Shown here: one piece after another, positions 1 to 8,072 of the stretch | Layout of the letters: the number at the start of each line of letters is the position of its first letter | How positions within the stretch are numbered: the stretch's first letter is position 1 | Assembly: GCA_035307765.1 (NCBI GenBank) | Contig: DATGHU010000013.1 | Coordinates: 1-64,000, forward strand | Source: a bacterium | Lineage (GTDB): Bacteria; Sysuimicrobiota; Sysuimicrobiia; Sysuimicrobiales; Segetimicrobiaceae | DNA: 64,000 nucleotides | Direction of reading: 5' to 3' | Notes under the pieces: model-generated | What the model was told of the DNA's origin: nothing | Seen by the model: the letters and a program-made list of their open reading frames with translations, nothing else | Database searches by the model: none | Position numbers and translations under genes: made by a program

Positions 1-120
1 CAGGGCAACGGTGGTCAGGGCAACGGTGGTCAGGGCAACGGTGGTCAGGGCAACGGTGGTCAGGGCAACGGTGGTCAGGGCAACGGTGGTCAGGGCAACG
101 GTGGTCAGGGCAACGGTGGC
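1..120 (+). repeat. 15-bp tandem repeat, eight units
   Basis: Eight head-to-tail units of CAGGGCAACGGTGGT are identical at every base except the last base of unit eight. The array may extend beyond the left edge. It is in frame and encodes QGNGG. Identity at third codon positions points to recent expansion or slippage rather than protein-level conservation alone. Confidence 0.95.
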
Positions 121-438
121 CAGCAGGACAATCACGACGTAAATGGCGACATCCATAGCAACGACCACACGGGCGCCAGCGGCAACGGCGCGGGCGGCGA
201 CGATGGGAATCAGCAGATCGACCCTGGCGAACAGGTGAGTGATCCGGACATCACCGGAGACATTCACAGCAACAACCACACGGGCTCCAAAGGTAAGGGG
301 GCAGGTGGCGATGATGTTGTTCACCCAACTGGCTCTAGCGATCGTGGCAGCGATCCAGATACCACCGGAGACATCCATAGCAACAACCACACGGGTTCCG
401 AGGGGAGCGGCGGTGGGGATGGAACGCAGGGCCATTAA
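1..438 (+). CDS. Gly/Asn-rich repeat protein, C-terminal part
   Basis: An open frame runs from the window edge to TAA at 436-438, so the start lies upstream. The first 40 visible residues are eight copies of Q-G-N-G-G. The remainder contains three copies of a motif GDIHSN(D/N)HTG, each followed by a Gly/Ser/Asp-rich spacer, ending in GTQGH. There are no hydrophobic segments, cysteines or aromatic residues, so this end is probably disordered and hydrophilic, as in a surface or exported repeat protein. I do not recognise the family. A GTG at 235 could start a 67-residue product, but the unbroken upstream frame and the repeats crossing that point favour one longer gene. Confidence 0.6.
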   Translation, partial: QGNGGQGNGGQGNGGQGNGGQGNGGQGNGGQGNGGQGNGGQQDNHDVNGDIHSNDHTGASGNGAGGDDGNQQIDPGEQVSDPDITGDIHSNNHTGSKGKGAGGDDVVHPTGSSDRGSDPDTTGDIHSNNHTGSEGSGGGDGTQGH

Positions 439-577
439 GACCATCGGATAAGGGATGTGGGTGGGTCCATCGGTGTCCCGGCGTTCTGGGCGGTCGGAAG
501 CGCCTCTCCAGCATCAAACTCTTTCGGTTGAGACGGGAGGTCGCAGGCACGGGGGCGCCGGAGGGGAAGCGCGCGGG

Positions 578-1678
578 TTAGATCGATTCGATCAGCGTTT
601 GCAGGGAAGTGGTCGCCGCGACCATCCCGGCCACCGAGGCCGATTCGTTCGCCCGGTGCCCCTGACCCATCGACCCCGGCCCCAAGTTGCAGAAATCGTG
701 CGTGCGCTCTGCGAAGATCGAGAGATCCTGTCGGCCCTGCGAGAATTGCACCGGAGCCGCCCCCTGAGTCCTCTCCAGGGCCTCTTTCGCCACGGCTAGT
801 GTGTGTCCGCGCCGATCGGCCAGCGTGGGGAGGCAGAGCCGACTGATCTCCAGCTCATGCTCTACCCCCCGTACCGCTTCGCGGAGTTCGCGCTCAAAAG
901 TGCCGAAGTCCTCTCCCACGGACAGCCGTCGGTCGACCGTGAGCCGGAGGCGGTCGGGGATAATGTTGTCCGCCACCCCGGCCTGGGCCGCAACGACGGA
1001 GAGCGACGGCACGCTCTGGATCCCGGGTGCCACCTCGACCGGGCGAAGGCTCTCCGCGATCCCCTTCACGCGCGCGATGACCTCGACCCCATGGTAGATC
1101 GCGTTGTCCGCTCGACGCCAGTCCGAGGAGTGCCCACTGCGACCGAGCACGGTGAGGTGCCCGATGGCCCGCCCCTGGCACCCGATCCCGATCGAGAGGC
1201 GGCCGGTGGCATCATCGTACGACGGCTCGGTCGTGATCGCAAAATCCGGGCGCACCCGCCCGATGAGCCGGCGGACGCCATTGCGGGGGGTGATTGATCC
1301 GCCTTCTTCGTGGTTGGTGAACGCAAACCACGTGCGGACCTTGGGCCGGACGTGCTGGGTAAGCCACATCATGCAGGCCAGTCCCGCCTTCATGTCGGAG
1401 GCGCCGAGCCCGTGCACTCGGCCGTTCTCTACGCGCGGACGAAACGGATCAGTCTTCCACCCGTCGACGGGAGGAACGGTGTCCATGTGCCCGTTTACTA
1501 CGAGCAACTGGTCACCCCTCCCGATCTCCGCCGTGACGTTCCCCTCCTCGTCCCGTTCGACGGAGACCCCCGCCCGGCTGAGATGCTCGAAGATATGCGC
1601 GGAGAGCGCCGCTTCTTCGCCGGTGACGCTGCGGACGCTCACGAGGTCGCAGAGCGTTCGCTCCAGGTACGTTGCCAT
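578..1678 (-). CDS. M20 family metallopeptidase (ArgE/DapE-like)
   Basis: This 366-residue product matches the ArgE/DapE/ACY1/CPG2 family of zinc amidohydrolases that remove acyl groups from amino acids. Metal-ligand motifs are visible: NGHMDTVPP (H64, D66), GASDMKAG (D95), the catalytic and ligand pair NHEEGG (E124, E125), and a late His in GQGHRANES. The frame is open further upstream, but homology begins here; a GTG at 1687 has better spacing from a GAGGTG ribosome site and is an alternative start. It follows the RibD-like gene by about 40 nt on the same strand. An LL-diaminopimelate aminotransferase gene elsewhere in the window would bypass DapE, so a peptide or acyl-amino-acid substrate is equally likely. 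Confidence 0.85.
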   Translation of the reverse strand: MATYLERTLCDLVSVRSVTGEEAALSAHIFEHLSRAGVSVERDEEGNVTAEIGRGDQLLVVNGHMDTVPPVDGWKTDPFRPRVENGRVHGLGASDMKAGLACMMWLTQHVRPKVRTWFAFTNHEEGGSITPRNGVRRLIGRVRPDFAITTEPSYDDATGRLSIGIGCQGRAIGHLTVLGRSGHSSDWRRADNAIYHGVEVIARVKGIAESLRPVEVAPGIQSVPSLSVVAAQAGVADNIIPDRLRLTVDRRLSVGEDFGTFERELREAVRGVEHELEISRLCLPTLADRRGHTLAVAKEALERTQGAAPVQFSQGRQDLSIFAERTHDFCNLGPGSMGQGHRANESASVAGMVAATTSLQTLIESI

Positions 1679-1721
1679 ATCCGACACGCCGGCCACCTCT
1701 TTCCCTACGAACTCGTGCGGA

Positions 1722-2648
1722 TCAGCGCTCCCCTTCGCCCGGGGAAACGGCCTTCCCTCCGCCCTCCCCACGAGCCGGGGATCCCGTTCCGGGACTTCCC
1801 AAGTACACGACCCGAAACCGATCGAAGGCTTCAATTAAACGTGCCGCGGTCTCGGGATCTTGAAAGTCGTGCTCGTAGCGGCTGATCCTCGACAGCAGGA
1901 CTCGCGCGCCCATGAGCCCGTGGATCGGCCGGGGAACTTGAGGGTCCCCAGTTGCCATCGGGCTGGTGGTCAGAAAATATTCCCGGATCACTCCGGCGGC
2001 GAGCAGGCTCGGGAGGAAACGCGGGCCGCCCTCGCATACCGCCGTATGCACGCCATGGCTCGTCAGGACGTCGAGGACACCCTCGATCCGCGGACGACCG
2101 TCCGATCCCGACGGCACGCGGGCGACGGCAACCCCTCTGGCCTCAACGGCGCGGATCTCGTCGCCGGTCGCCAGGAGCCCGGTCAGCACGAGTTTGTCGA
2201 ACCCAGCCGCTGAGAAGAACCGCTTGTCGAAAACCGTTGCGTCCCAGGCCAGCGTGGTCGTCACCACCACCGCCAGGAGGCGCGGAGGGCAACCGCGGGC
2301 AATTCGCCGGGCAACTTCACCGTCGGGGAGCGCCGCGGTGACGTCGTCGCTGATCAGGGTCCCCGATCCCACGACGACCGCATCGACCGCACTGCGTACT
2401 CGGGTCAACGCCACCCCATCGACGGAGGTACCGATCGATGCCGCCTTCCCCTCAACGACCGCCTCGCCGTTCTGCGTCATCACCATGTGTGCGACCAGAT
2501 AGGGAACCGGGGTGGGGAGCGATGGAAACGCAAGCGACGCGTAGAACTGCGCCAGGGGGATCTCGCGCGGGTGGGGTTCGACCTCGTTCCAGGCCAACCG
2601 GACGGTCGCCGGGAGGGGGACCGTCCGCTTCCAGTCCGAAGGCCTCAC
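1722..2648 (-). CDS. RibD C-terminal domain (dihydrofolate reductase-like) protein
   Basis: A 308-residue protein with the RibD_C/DHFR-like fold: a substrate-side strand VAHMVMTQNG near residue 53, the nucleotide-binding VVVGSGT at 91-97, and the diagnostic CEGGP at 205-209. Family members are NAD(P)H-dependent reductases of riboflavin or pterin-like compounds. There is no N-terminal deaminase domain, so it is a stand-alone reductase and not full RibD; the first 45 residues are unusual. The start is GTG with only a weak ribosome site. It is the upstream partner of the M20 peptidase and diverges from the gene at 2826. No other riboflavin gene is present, so the substrate is unknown. Confidence 0.75.
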   Translation of the reverse strand: MRPSDWKRTVPLPATVRLAWNEVEPHPREIPLAQFYASLAFPSLPTPVPYLVAHMVMTQNGEAVVEGKAASIGTSVDGVALTRVRSAVDAVVVGSGTLISDDVTAALPDGEVARRIARGCPPRLLAVVVTTTLAWDATVFDKRFFSAAGFDKLVLTGLLATGDEIRAVEARGVAVARVPSGSDGRPRIEGVLDVLTSHGVHTAVCEGGPRFLPSLLAAGVIREYFLTTSPMATGDPQVPRPIHGLMGARVLLSRISRYEHDFQDPETAARLIEAFDRFRVVYLGSPGTGSPARGEGGGKAVSPGEGER

Positions 2649-2692
2649 CGCGCGCCGCCTGAAGGACGGGGGCCGCCGCTCATGGTTGCCCC

Positions 2693-2704
2693 CATGATAT
2701 CATG
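2693..2704. promoter_or_regulatory. Perfect 12-bp palindrome in a divergent intergenic region
   Basis: CATGATATCATG lies between the divergent RibD-like gene (minus, starts 2648) and the hypothetical gene starting at 2826. Its position fits a dimeric repressor site, but no regulator is adjacent and no second copy was noticed. Confidence 0.25.
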
Positions 2705-2825
2705 CGTTCGCCGCTGTCCTGCGTTGCCCGCCAGCTTCGCTTGCCTCAACGGTCCCGCGTCACCTTGGGAGGCCGGGCGCCGGCCCGTAGGGAATAGTGT
2801 GGCAGACATACCCGAAAGGGGCTTG

Positions 2826-3323
2826 ATGTCGGAGACCGCAGCGGCCCAGTGGGGCCAACTTTGGCAGAACCTCGAGGCTCTTCAAGACCAAGCGACCCGG
2901 CTCCGGCACCTCTCGCAGCGCGAGCCCCTGGTGCAGTGGCGCCGAGGGTACCCCCGCGCCGGCACCAGCCGGTCCCACGAGGGGGAAGTGCGGGATGTGC
3001 TGGACGGGCTGCAGCAGCGCCTGGGAAATGTCCGGGCGCTGGCCCCCATCATCCTCGCGCAGGATCCGAAGCCTGGCCTGGCCGCCGACGAGCGTGCCGA
3101 AGCGGTGGGCGCACGCCTGGAAGCCCTCATTCGGCTGACGGTAGGTCTGAAGGAACAAGCGTTCCTCCCGGGACCAGAACTCCCGCCGCACGCGCCGCCC
3201 TACGTCGTGGAGCCTCCGGGGCACGACCTGGCGGGAACGAAAGCGGTGCTGCTCGCCCTCGGCATCGAAGAGGTGGTCCTCGCAATCCGCAACGCCATGC
3301 TCGCGGTGGTCAACGGGGCGTAG
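2826..3323 (+). CDS. Hypothetical helical protein
   Basis: A 165-residue protein starting at ATG with AAAGGGG a few bases upstream. Much of it looks alpha-helical and charged (LQDQATRLRHL, VRDVLDGLQQRLGNVRAL, ERAEAVGARLEALIRL), with a proline-rich stretch around residues 118-135. There is no signal peptide, no cysteine and no recognisable catalytic motif. It stands alone between a divergent reductase gene and the convergent DUF1501 gene. The function is unknown to me. It is judged real because of the start site, length and the weak alternatives on the other strand. Confidence 0.6.
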   Translation: MSETAAAQWGQLWQNLEALQDQATRLRHLSQREPLVQWRRGYPRAGTSRSHEGEVRDVLDGLQQRLGNVRALAPIILAQDPKPGLAADERAEAVGARLEALIRLTVGLKEQAFLPGPELPPHAPPYVVEPPGHDLAGTKAVLLALGIEEVVLAIRNAMLAVVNGA

Positions 3324-3410
3324 CCTGCGATCCAGCTCCGGCTGGGGCCCCTAAGGGACCCCGGCCGGTCTGAAGTGCCGGTTTCCCGGGGGAGGGTTCA
3401 CCGACACGAG

Positions 3411-4694
3411 TTACCCTGCTTTGGGGAGGCCGGCGCGCGGTTTGAGGACATCGACCAGGGGGAACCGGTCGCCGAGAATCTGCTGGCTGGAGACCCCCAA
3501 CCACTGCTCGAGCACGGTGGCGTAGACGCTTCGGAAGTCGACGTTGTACTTCAGATCCCCCTGGTCGAGATCGGTCAGGCTGGGATGAGGGCCGCCCAGG
3601 CCGGGGGCAACGGACCCGCCGATCAAGAACATCGGCGCGGCCGCCCCGTGGTCGGTCCCGGCGGACGCGTTCTCGGCCACCCGCCGGCCAAACTCCGAGA
3701 ACGTCATGACCAGAACCCGATCCAAGAGTCCCTTCTGCATCAGGTCTTTCACGAACGCGTCGAGCCCCCCCGCCATCTGCTCGAGCAGACGGTCGTGGCG
3801 CCCCGCCTGGGCGGCGTGGGTGTCGAACCCGCCCAAGCCGACGTAATACACCCGGGTTGGCGAGCCGGCCGAAATCAACTCCGAAACCAATCGCAGCTTC
3901 ATCCCGAACGGGTCGCGCGGATAGCTGCCGCTGTCCGATAGATGCCCCGCGACCTTCCGGATGTCGTCTGAGGCAAGGACGGCGTCCATCGCGGTGTGGG
4001 TGAGGAAGTCGACCATCGGCTCCTCCCCGGGCACCGGCTGCAGCAGCTGGCGGTAGGCCTCGGCCTCCGCCGAACCCGCCCCCTGCAACGGATGGAACGC
4101 AAACGCCTGCGGACTCTCGAGCACCACGGCCCGCCCGGAGGTCCCCTGCATCGCCAACGGCATCTCGGCCCCAAGCATCGCCACCCCCGCCGTGGGCCCG
4201 CAGACCGGACACTCGCTGTCGAACAACCGCCCCAGCCACCCCGTGCGCGGACCATTTCCCGCCGGGTCCGCAGTCTGCCAGATTTCCATGGAGCGAAAGT
4301 GGCTGCGGTTGGGATTCGGGTAGCCGGCTCCCTGGATCACGGCCAGCCGGCCATCATCGTAAAGCGCCTTGAGCGGCTTCAGCCCGGGGTGGAATCCCAG
4401 CTCGTCGTTCACCTTGAGGACCGCCTCGCGCGGGACAGAAAGATGGGGGCGGGCCCGATAGTACTCGTCGTGCCCGTACGGGACGAGGGTGTTGAGGCCG
4501 TCGTTCCCTCCGCCCATCTGGACGACGACCAGGATCGGGCCACCCGACTGGCCCGCGGAAGCGGTCAGGGTGTGATCCCAGGGGTTGTTCAACGCGAGGG
4601 CGGTCCGCGTGAGGAACATCGGGGCGGTCGCCCCCGCGGCCACGATGGTCAGCCCTTTGTTCAAGAACTCTCGTCGCGTCATCATGTTGGGCAT
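3411..4694 (-). CDS. DUF1501 family Tat-exported protein
   Basis: A 427-residue protein with a twin-arginine signal (TRREFLNKG, residues 6-14, followed by an Ala-rich hydrophobic stretch) and DUF1501 features MGGGNDGLNTL, GAGYPNPNRSHF, GGFDTHAAQ and TFSEFGRRV, which place it in the alkaline phosphatase/sulfatase-like superfamily. The family is exported and is almost always encoded beside DUF1800, as here: the DUF1800 gene ends 11 nt upstream, so the two are surely cotranscribed. The start ATG has GGGGGAG close by; a second ATG nine bases downstream is possible. The substrate and role of the pair are not established. Confidence 0.9.
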   Translation of the reverse strand: MPNMMTRREFLNKGLTIVAAGATAPMFLTRTALALNNPWDHTLTASAGQSGGPILVVVQMGGGNDGLNTLVPYGHDEYYRARPHLSVPREAVLKVNDELGFHPGLKPLKALYDDGRLAVIQGAGYPNPNRSHFRSMEIWQTADPAGNGPRTGWLGRLFDSECPVCGPTAGVAMLGAEMPLAMQGTSGRAVVLESPQAFAFHPLQGAGSAEAEAYRQLLQPVPGEEPMVDFLTHTAMDAVLASDDIRKVAGHLSDSGSYPRDPFGMKLRLVSELISAGSPTRVYYVGLGGFDTHAAQAGRHDRLLEQMAGGLDAFVKDLMQKGLLDRVLVMTFSEFGRRVAENASAGTDHGAAAPMFLIGGSVAPGLGGPHPSLTDLDQGDLKYNVDFRSVYATVLEQWLGVSSQQILGDRFPLVDVLKPRAGLPKAG

Positions 4695-4705
4695 CGGGCT
4701 CCCCC

Positions 4706-6100
4706 TCAGGCGACCTGATAGTCGGGCAGGCTCATGATGAGATGAATGGCCGCGTCCCGGTTGTTCCGGGCGATATCTGCCAGGATCGCCCGACGGCCCG
4801 GCGGGAGGGACCGCTGCAGCAGGTACGCCGACATGGTCTCCACCGACGACAACCCCGTCGTATTTGGAGTCCCCAGCCGCCCGGCCAGCAGATCCCCGGC
4901 GAGGTTGGCCCGGGCGAACACCGTCGCGGCGTTGATCCAGGCTTTGCCTCCGTCCCATCCCTTGACCGTCGAAGGAAAGAACAGATGCTGGCCGGCCTCC
5001 GCGGTCAACTGCGAGAGCCGCACCCAGTCCGGGGTGGCGATCCCCAGATGCCGCACCGCGCCCACCACAAACTCGACCGGGCTCTTGATCTGGGCGTGAA
5101 TCACCGACGGGTGGTAGAAGGCCTGCGACCGGAACATCGCCCGGAGGACCGGCGCAAGTTCGTAGCCGGTGGCGATCAAGCGCTGCGCCATCCCCTCGAC
5201 CAGGACGGGGTCGGGGGTGGGGGAGACGAAGAACTTCGCCAGCTTGCCGGCAATATACCGCGGCGTCGCCGGGTTCGCCAGGATGATCCGCAGGATGTCC
5301 GTTCCATCGAACGCCCCCGACTGCCCGAAAAAGCTCTTCATCCCGTCATCGTGCAGTTGGGCCCGAAAGGCAAACGTGCGGCGGTCTTCGAAGGTGCGGT
5401 AGTCCCGCAGCGTCCACCCTGTCCAGGCGCGCGCCGACTCGCGAATGTCGGTCTCGGTGTAATGGCCGATCCCCATCGTGAACAACTCCATCAGTTCCCG
5501 CGCCCAATTCTCGTTGGGGTGGCCCTTGCGGTTCGCGTCGTTGTTGAGATAGCGGAGCATCGCTGGATCGCGCGCCACCCCCTCGAGCAGGCGGGCGAAG
5601 TTGCCGGCGGCGTGCTGGCGAAAGAGCTGGTTCTGGTTGTACATGGCGATGGCGTCCTGCACGTCCCCGAACGAACTGGTAAAGTGTCCGTGCCAAAACA
5701 ACGTCAGCTTCTCACGGAGCGGGGCCTGGGCCCTGGCCATCCGGTCGAGCCACCATGAGGTCAGGACAACGATCCCCCGTTGGTGCGCCCGGTTCACCTC
5801 GTTGTAGGCGGCACGCACCTGGGGGCTGTCCTTGGGCTTGATCCTGGACCGGAGGACATCCTGGACCATCGAGTCGGCCCGTACCTCCGCCGGGCGGATT
5901 CCGTCGAACGGCGGCGCCGTGTCCGAACCCGGCGGCGAATCAAAGAGGGCATCCACGGCTCCGTCGGGGCCGGCTTCGATGGCCAGGGCAACCTCGGAAG
6001 GGAGCGCACCAAATCCGGCACGGCGCAGCAGGTGCCCTGCTTTCGCCACATCCCAGCGGTCTTGGACAGATGGGGAGAAGGCATCAAGGCCCGACGGCAT
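4706..6100 (-). CDS. DUF1800 family protein
   Basis: A 464-residue protein with the full DUF1800 pattern: HLLRRAGFGALP near the N-terminus, the LREKLTLFWHGHF segment, NENWARELMELFTMG, the ESARAWTGW block, and a late HLIMSLPDYQ. There is no clear signal peptide; partners of DUF1501 are thought to act in the periplasm or at the cell surface, which leaves export unexplained here. The ATG has GGAG eight bases upstream. It is the first gene of the DUF1800-DUF1501 pair. Biochemical activity is unknown. Confidence 0.9.
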   Translation of the reverse strand: MPSGLDAFSPSVQDRWDVAKAGHLLRRAGFGALPSEVALAIEAGPDGAVDALFDSPPGSDTAPPFDGIRPAEVRADSMVQDVLRSRIKPKDSPQVRAAYNEVNRAHQRGIVVLTSWWLDRMARAQAPLREKLTLFWHGHFTSSFGDVQDAIAMYNQNQLFRQHAAGNFARLLEGVARDPAMLRYLNNDANRKGHPNENWARELMELFTMGIGHYTETDIRESARAWTGWTLRDYRTFEDRRTFAFRAQLHDDGMKSFFGQSGAFDGTDILRIILANPATPRYIAGKLAKFFVSPTPDPVLVEGMAQRLIATGYELAPVLRAMFRSQAFYHPSVIHAQIKSPVEFVVGAVRHLGIATPDWVRLSQLTAEAGQHLFFPSTVKGWDGGKAWINAATVFARANLAGDLLAGRLGTPNTTGLSSVETMSAYLLQRSLPPGRRAILADIARNNRDAAIHLIMSLPDYQVA

Positions 6101-6163
6101 GGCGCATCTCCTTCACGCATTCGACCTCTCGCCCCCCGAGCGGGGGAGGGGGGATGTTGCTTC

Positions 6164-7366
6164 TTAAGCGCGGGATCCTCCAGAAAAGTTCCCCGCGGCG
6201 AAGTCCCGCCGCGCGCGCGCCAGGACCTCCCCGTCGGCGAGCACGTCGATCGCCGTCATCGCCATGACCCTGGCGTCGTTGAGCATCCCGGCGAGCCCGA
6301 TCTCGGCCTTCCCGGCCTCGAGTGCCTCCCGGGTGTGCATCCCCACTCCGGGCGGGCAGGTGGGGAGGGTGTATTCAATCGTGGGAACGGCCTGGGTGAG
6401 GTTTCCGAGGTCCGTGGACGCTCCTGAGGGCTCCTCGGCCATTTCGAACCCTAGCGCATCGGCGTTCCGCTTCACCAGATCGGCAAGGGCGGGGTTGTAT
6501 CGAATGGCGTCGTGGAAGAGATCCAACTTCACTTCGAGGACCGTGGCGGTCGCTTGGGCAGCGCCGCGGGCGCAGCCCTTCACCCGCTCCACGAGCTCGC
6601 GGACGTACACTCCGTCCGGGGAGCGGACGCCCAAGGCCAACGCGGCGTGCTCCGGGATGATGTTGACCGCCTGACCGCCGTCGGTGACGATCCCGTGGAT
6701 CCGTGCGTCGGGGCGGATCTGTTGACGGAGCGCGCCCACCGCGTTGAACGTCAGGATCACGGCATCGAGGGCGTTGAGCCCGGACCACGGTGCCGCGGCC
6801 GCGTGCGAGGGCCGGCCGGTGAACGCGAAATCCACGCGCTGCACCGCCAGGCATCCCGTGGTCACGTGCGGCGTCGCGCCGGCGTGATAGGCCAGGGCGA
6901 CGTCCAGCCCCCTAAACGCCCCCCGCTCCAGCATCAGGATCTTGCCGCCCCCGCCCTCCTCGGCAGGGGTGCCGTAATAAATGACCTGTCCGGGCAGGTC
7001 CCCCAGCACGGCCCTCAGGGCCGAGGCGGCGGCCATCATGCCGGCCGCCATGAGGTTGTGGCCGCAGGCATGCCCCAACCCGGGGAGCGCGTCGTACTCT
7101 GCGATCAGTCCAACGGTCGGGCCGGGGGCGTTGCCGGCAGCCCGGGCAAGGATCGCGGTGGGAAGATCCGCCACCCCGCGCTCGACACGGTAGCCGTGGC
7201 GGCTAAGGGCGTCGCTGACCCACTCCACCGCCCGCACCTCCTGGAATCCGATCTCGGGGTTCGCGTGGATCCGGAGCGCGAGGTCGCGGGCCTCCTCCGC
7301 CACCGCATCCAGCGCGGCCATCGCCCGCGCTTTGAGTGCCTGGACGTCGTGTACGGTTGTGACCAC
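6164..7366 (-). CDS. M20D family amidohydrolase (AbgB-like)
   Basis: A 400-residue M20D metallohydrolase of the type that cleaves N-acyl or p-aminobenzoyl-glutamate-like amides. Visible motifs are IHANPEIGFQE, YDALPGLGHACGHN, TPAEEGGGGK, the FTGRPSHAAAAPW dimerisation-domain segment and a late CPPGVGMHT. It resembles the AbgB branch because of the HACGHNL spacing and the EEGGGGK loop. The start is chosen at the second of two consecutive GTG codons, seven bases after GAGGAGG; the first is four bases away. No AbgA or transporter partner is adjacent. Confidence 0.85.
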   Translation of the reverse strand: MVTTVHDVQALKARAMAALDAVAEEARDLALRIHANPEIGFQEVRAVEWVSDALSRHGYRVERGVADLPTAILARAAGNAPGPTVGLIAEYDALPGLGHACGHNLMAAGMMAAASALRAVLGDLPGQVIYYGTPAEEGGGGKILMLERGAFRGLDVALAYHAGATPHVTTGCLAVQRVDFAFTGRPSHAAAAPWSGLNALDAVILTFNAVGALRQQIRPDARIHGIVTDGGQAVNIIPEHAALALGVRSPDGVYVRELVERVKGCARGAAQATATVLEVKLDLFHDAIRYNPALADLVKRNADALGFEMAEEPSGASTDLGNLTQAVPTIEYTLPTCPPGVGMHTREALEAGKAEIGLAGMLNDARVMAMTAIDVLADGEVLARARRDFAAGNFSGGSRA

Positions 7367-7369
7367 CAC

Positions 7370-7753
7370 GTGGCCTCCTCGGTCTTGACGAATGACACGT
7401 GGTTCGCGGCGAGGCGTCCGTCCCTCCTGCCCCGCCCCTCCGATGCCACCGAAGCCGTCCCCGGCGGACCGCGACCATCGGGACGGCGCGCGCGAGGTGG
7501 CCATCCGATCGGTCTTGGATCGCGCCTTCCTAGGAAAAAGGGGAAGCGGGTGAGGCGGGCCGGTGGAGCCCGCCGGCGTTGGGGACCTCACCCGGCTACG
7601 CGACCGGCATCGCCAGCCTCGGATCGGCAGAGGGCAGCGCATCCGAATCCCACGGCGGGTCCGCCCGAGGGCCCGATGCGCCGCCATCCCGTCCCATCGT
7701 TTTCGGGACCGGGATGGCGGCGTGGTCGTCGAATCGACCGATGCTGAGCAGGC
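7370..7753. other. Non-coding gap of about 385 bp
   Basis: No supported gene. It lies between the DUF1059 gene (ending at 7754) and the start of the M20D gene, both on the minus strand. The only structure I see is the inverted repeat at 7680-7721. The plus-strand open frames here have no start signal or recognisable product. A promoter for the M20D gene should be near 7380-7450, but I cannot assign one. Confidence 0.5.
7680..7721 (-). terminator. Strong hairpin downstream of the DUF1059 gene
   Basis: Arms GCCGCCATCCC and GGGATGGCGGC pair perfectly, extended inside by GTCCC/GGGAC with a one-base bulge. It lies about 30 nt after the DUF1059 stop on the minus strand. There is no T-tract, so it would be a Rho-independent-like pause or 3-prime protecting hairpin rather than a classical terminator. 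Confidence 0.5.
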
Positions 7754-7978
7754 TTAGATCTCCACGGTCTCCAACATCGTGCTCAACTGCTTGCGCAGCT
7801 CAGGCGTATTCTGATGGCCGTGGCTCTTCGCGGCGTGTGTCGCCGCCGCCTCGACCAAATCTTCCCGTTGAGATTGCGGGGCCATGATCACCAGCTGGCA
7901 GTTCTTCTCGCTCGGAAACTTTCCACAGTTGGCCACCACCCACGTGCCCTTCGCCAGGCGCAGTTGCGTCGCGTCCAT
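7754..7978 (-). CDS. DUF1059 family small protein
   Basis: A 74-residue protein with the DUF1059 pattern: a first Cys in VVANCGKFPSEKNC (C18 and C27), the EDLVEAAATHAAKSHGH block, and NTPELRKQL near the end. The start ATG is chosen because GAGGGG lies eight bases upstream and homology begins here; longer upstream starts are possible. The function of the family is unknown; the conserved Cys/His residues suggest metal binding. It lies about 95 nt after the hydrolase::glycosyltransferase gene and may be the last gene of that transcript. Confidence 0.85.
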   Translation of the reverse strand: MDATQLRLAKGTWVVANCGKFPSEKNCQLVIMAPQSQREDLVEAAATHAAKSHGHQNTPELRKQLSTMLETVEI

Positions 7979-8072
7979 TTCCTTCACCCCTCTCAGTCTG
8001 GACTTCATCGCGATCCTTCGCTCCACCCAACGGCCGGTCACACCTCCCTTCTGATACACTTGCGGATCTGAG

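Noticed and set aside
1-120. Possible CRISPR-like array
   Set aside because: Unit length is 15 bp with no spacers and the reading frame is open, so it is a coding tandem repeat.
578-1678. Assignment of the M20 peptidase as DapE
   Set aside because: No succinyl-DAP pathway genes accompany it and a DapL-like gene is present; specificity cannot be read from the sequence.
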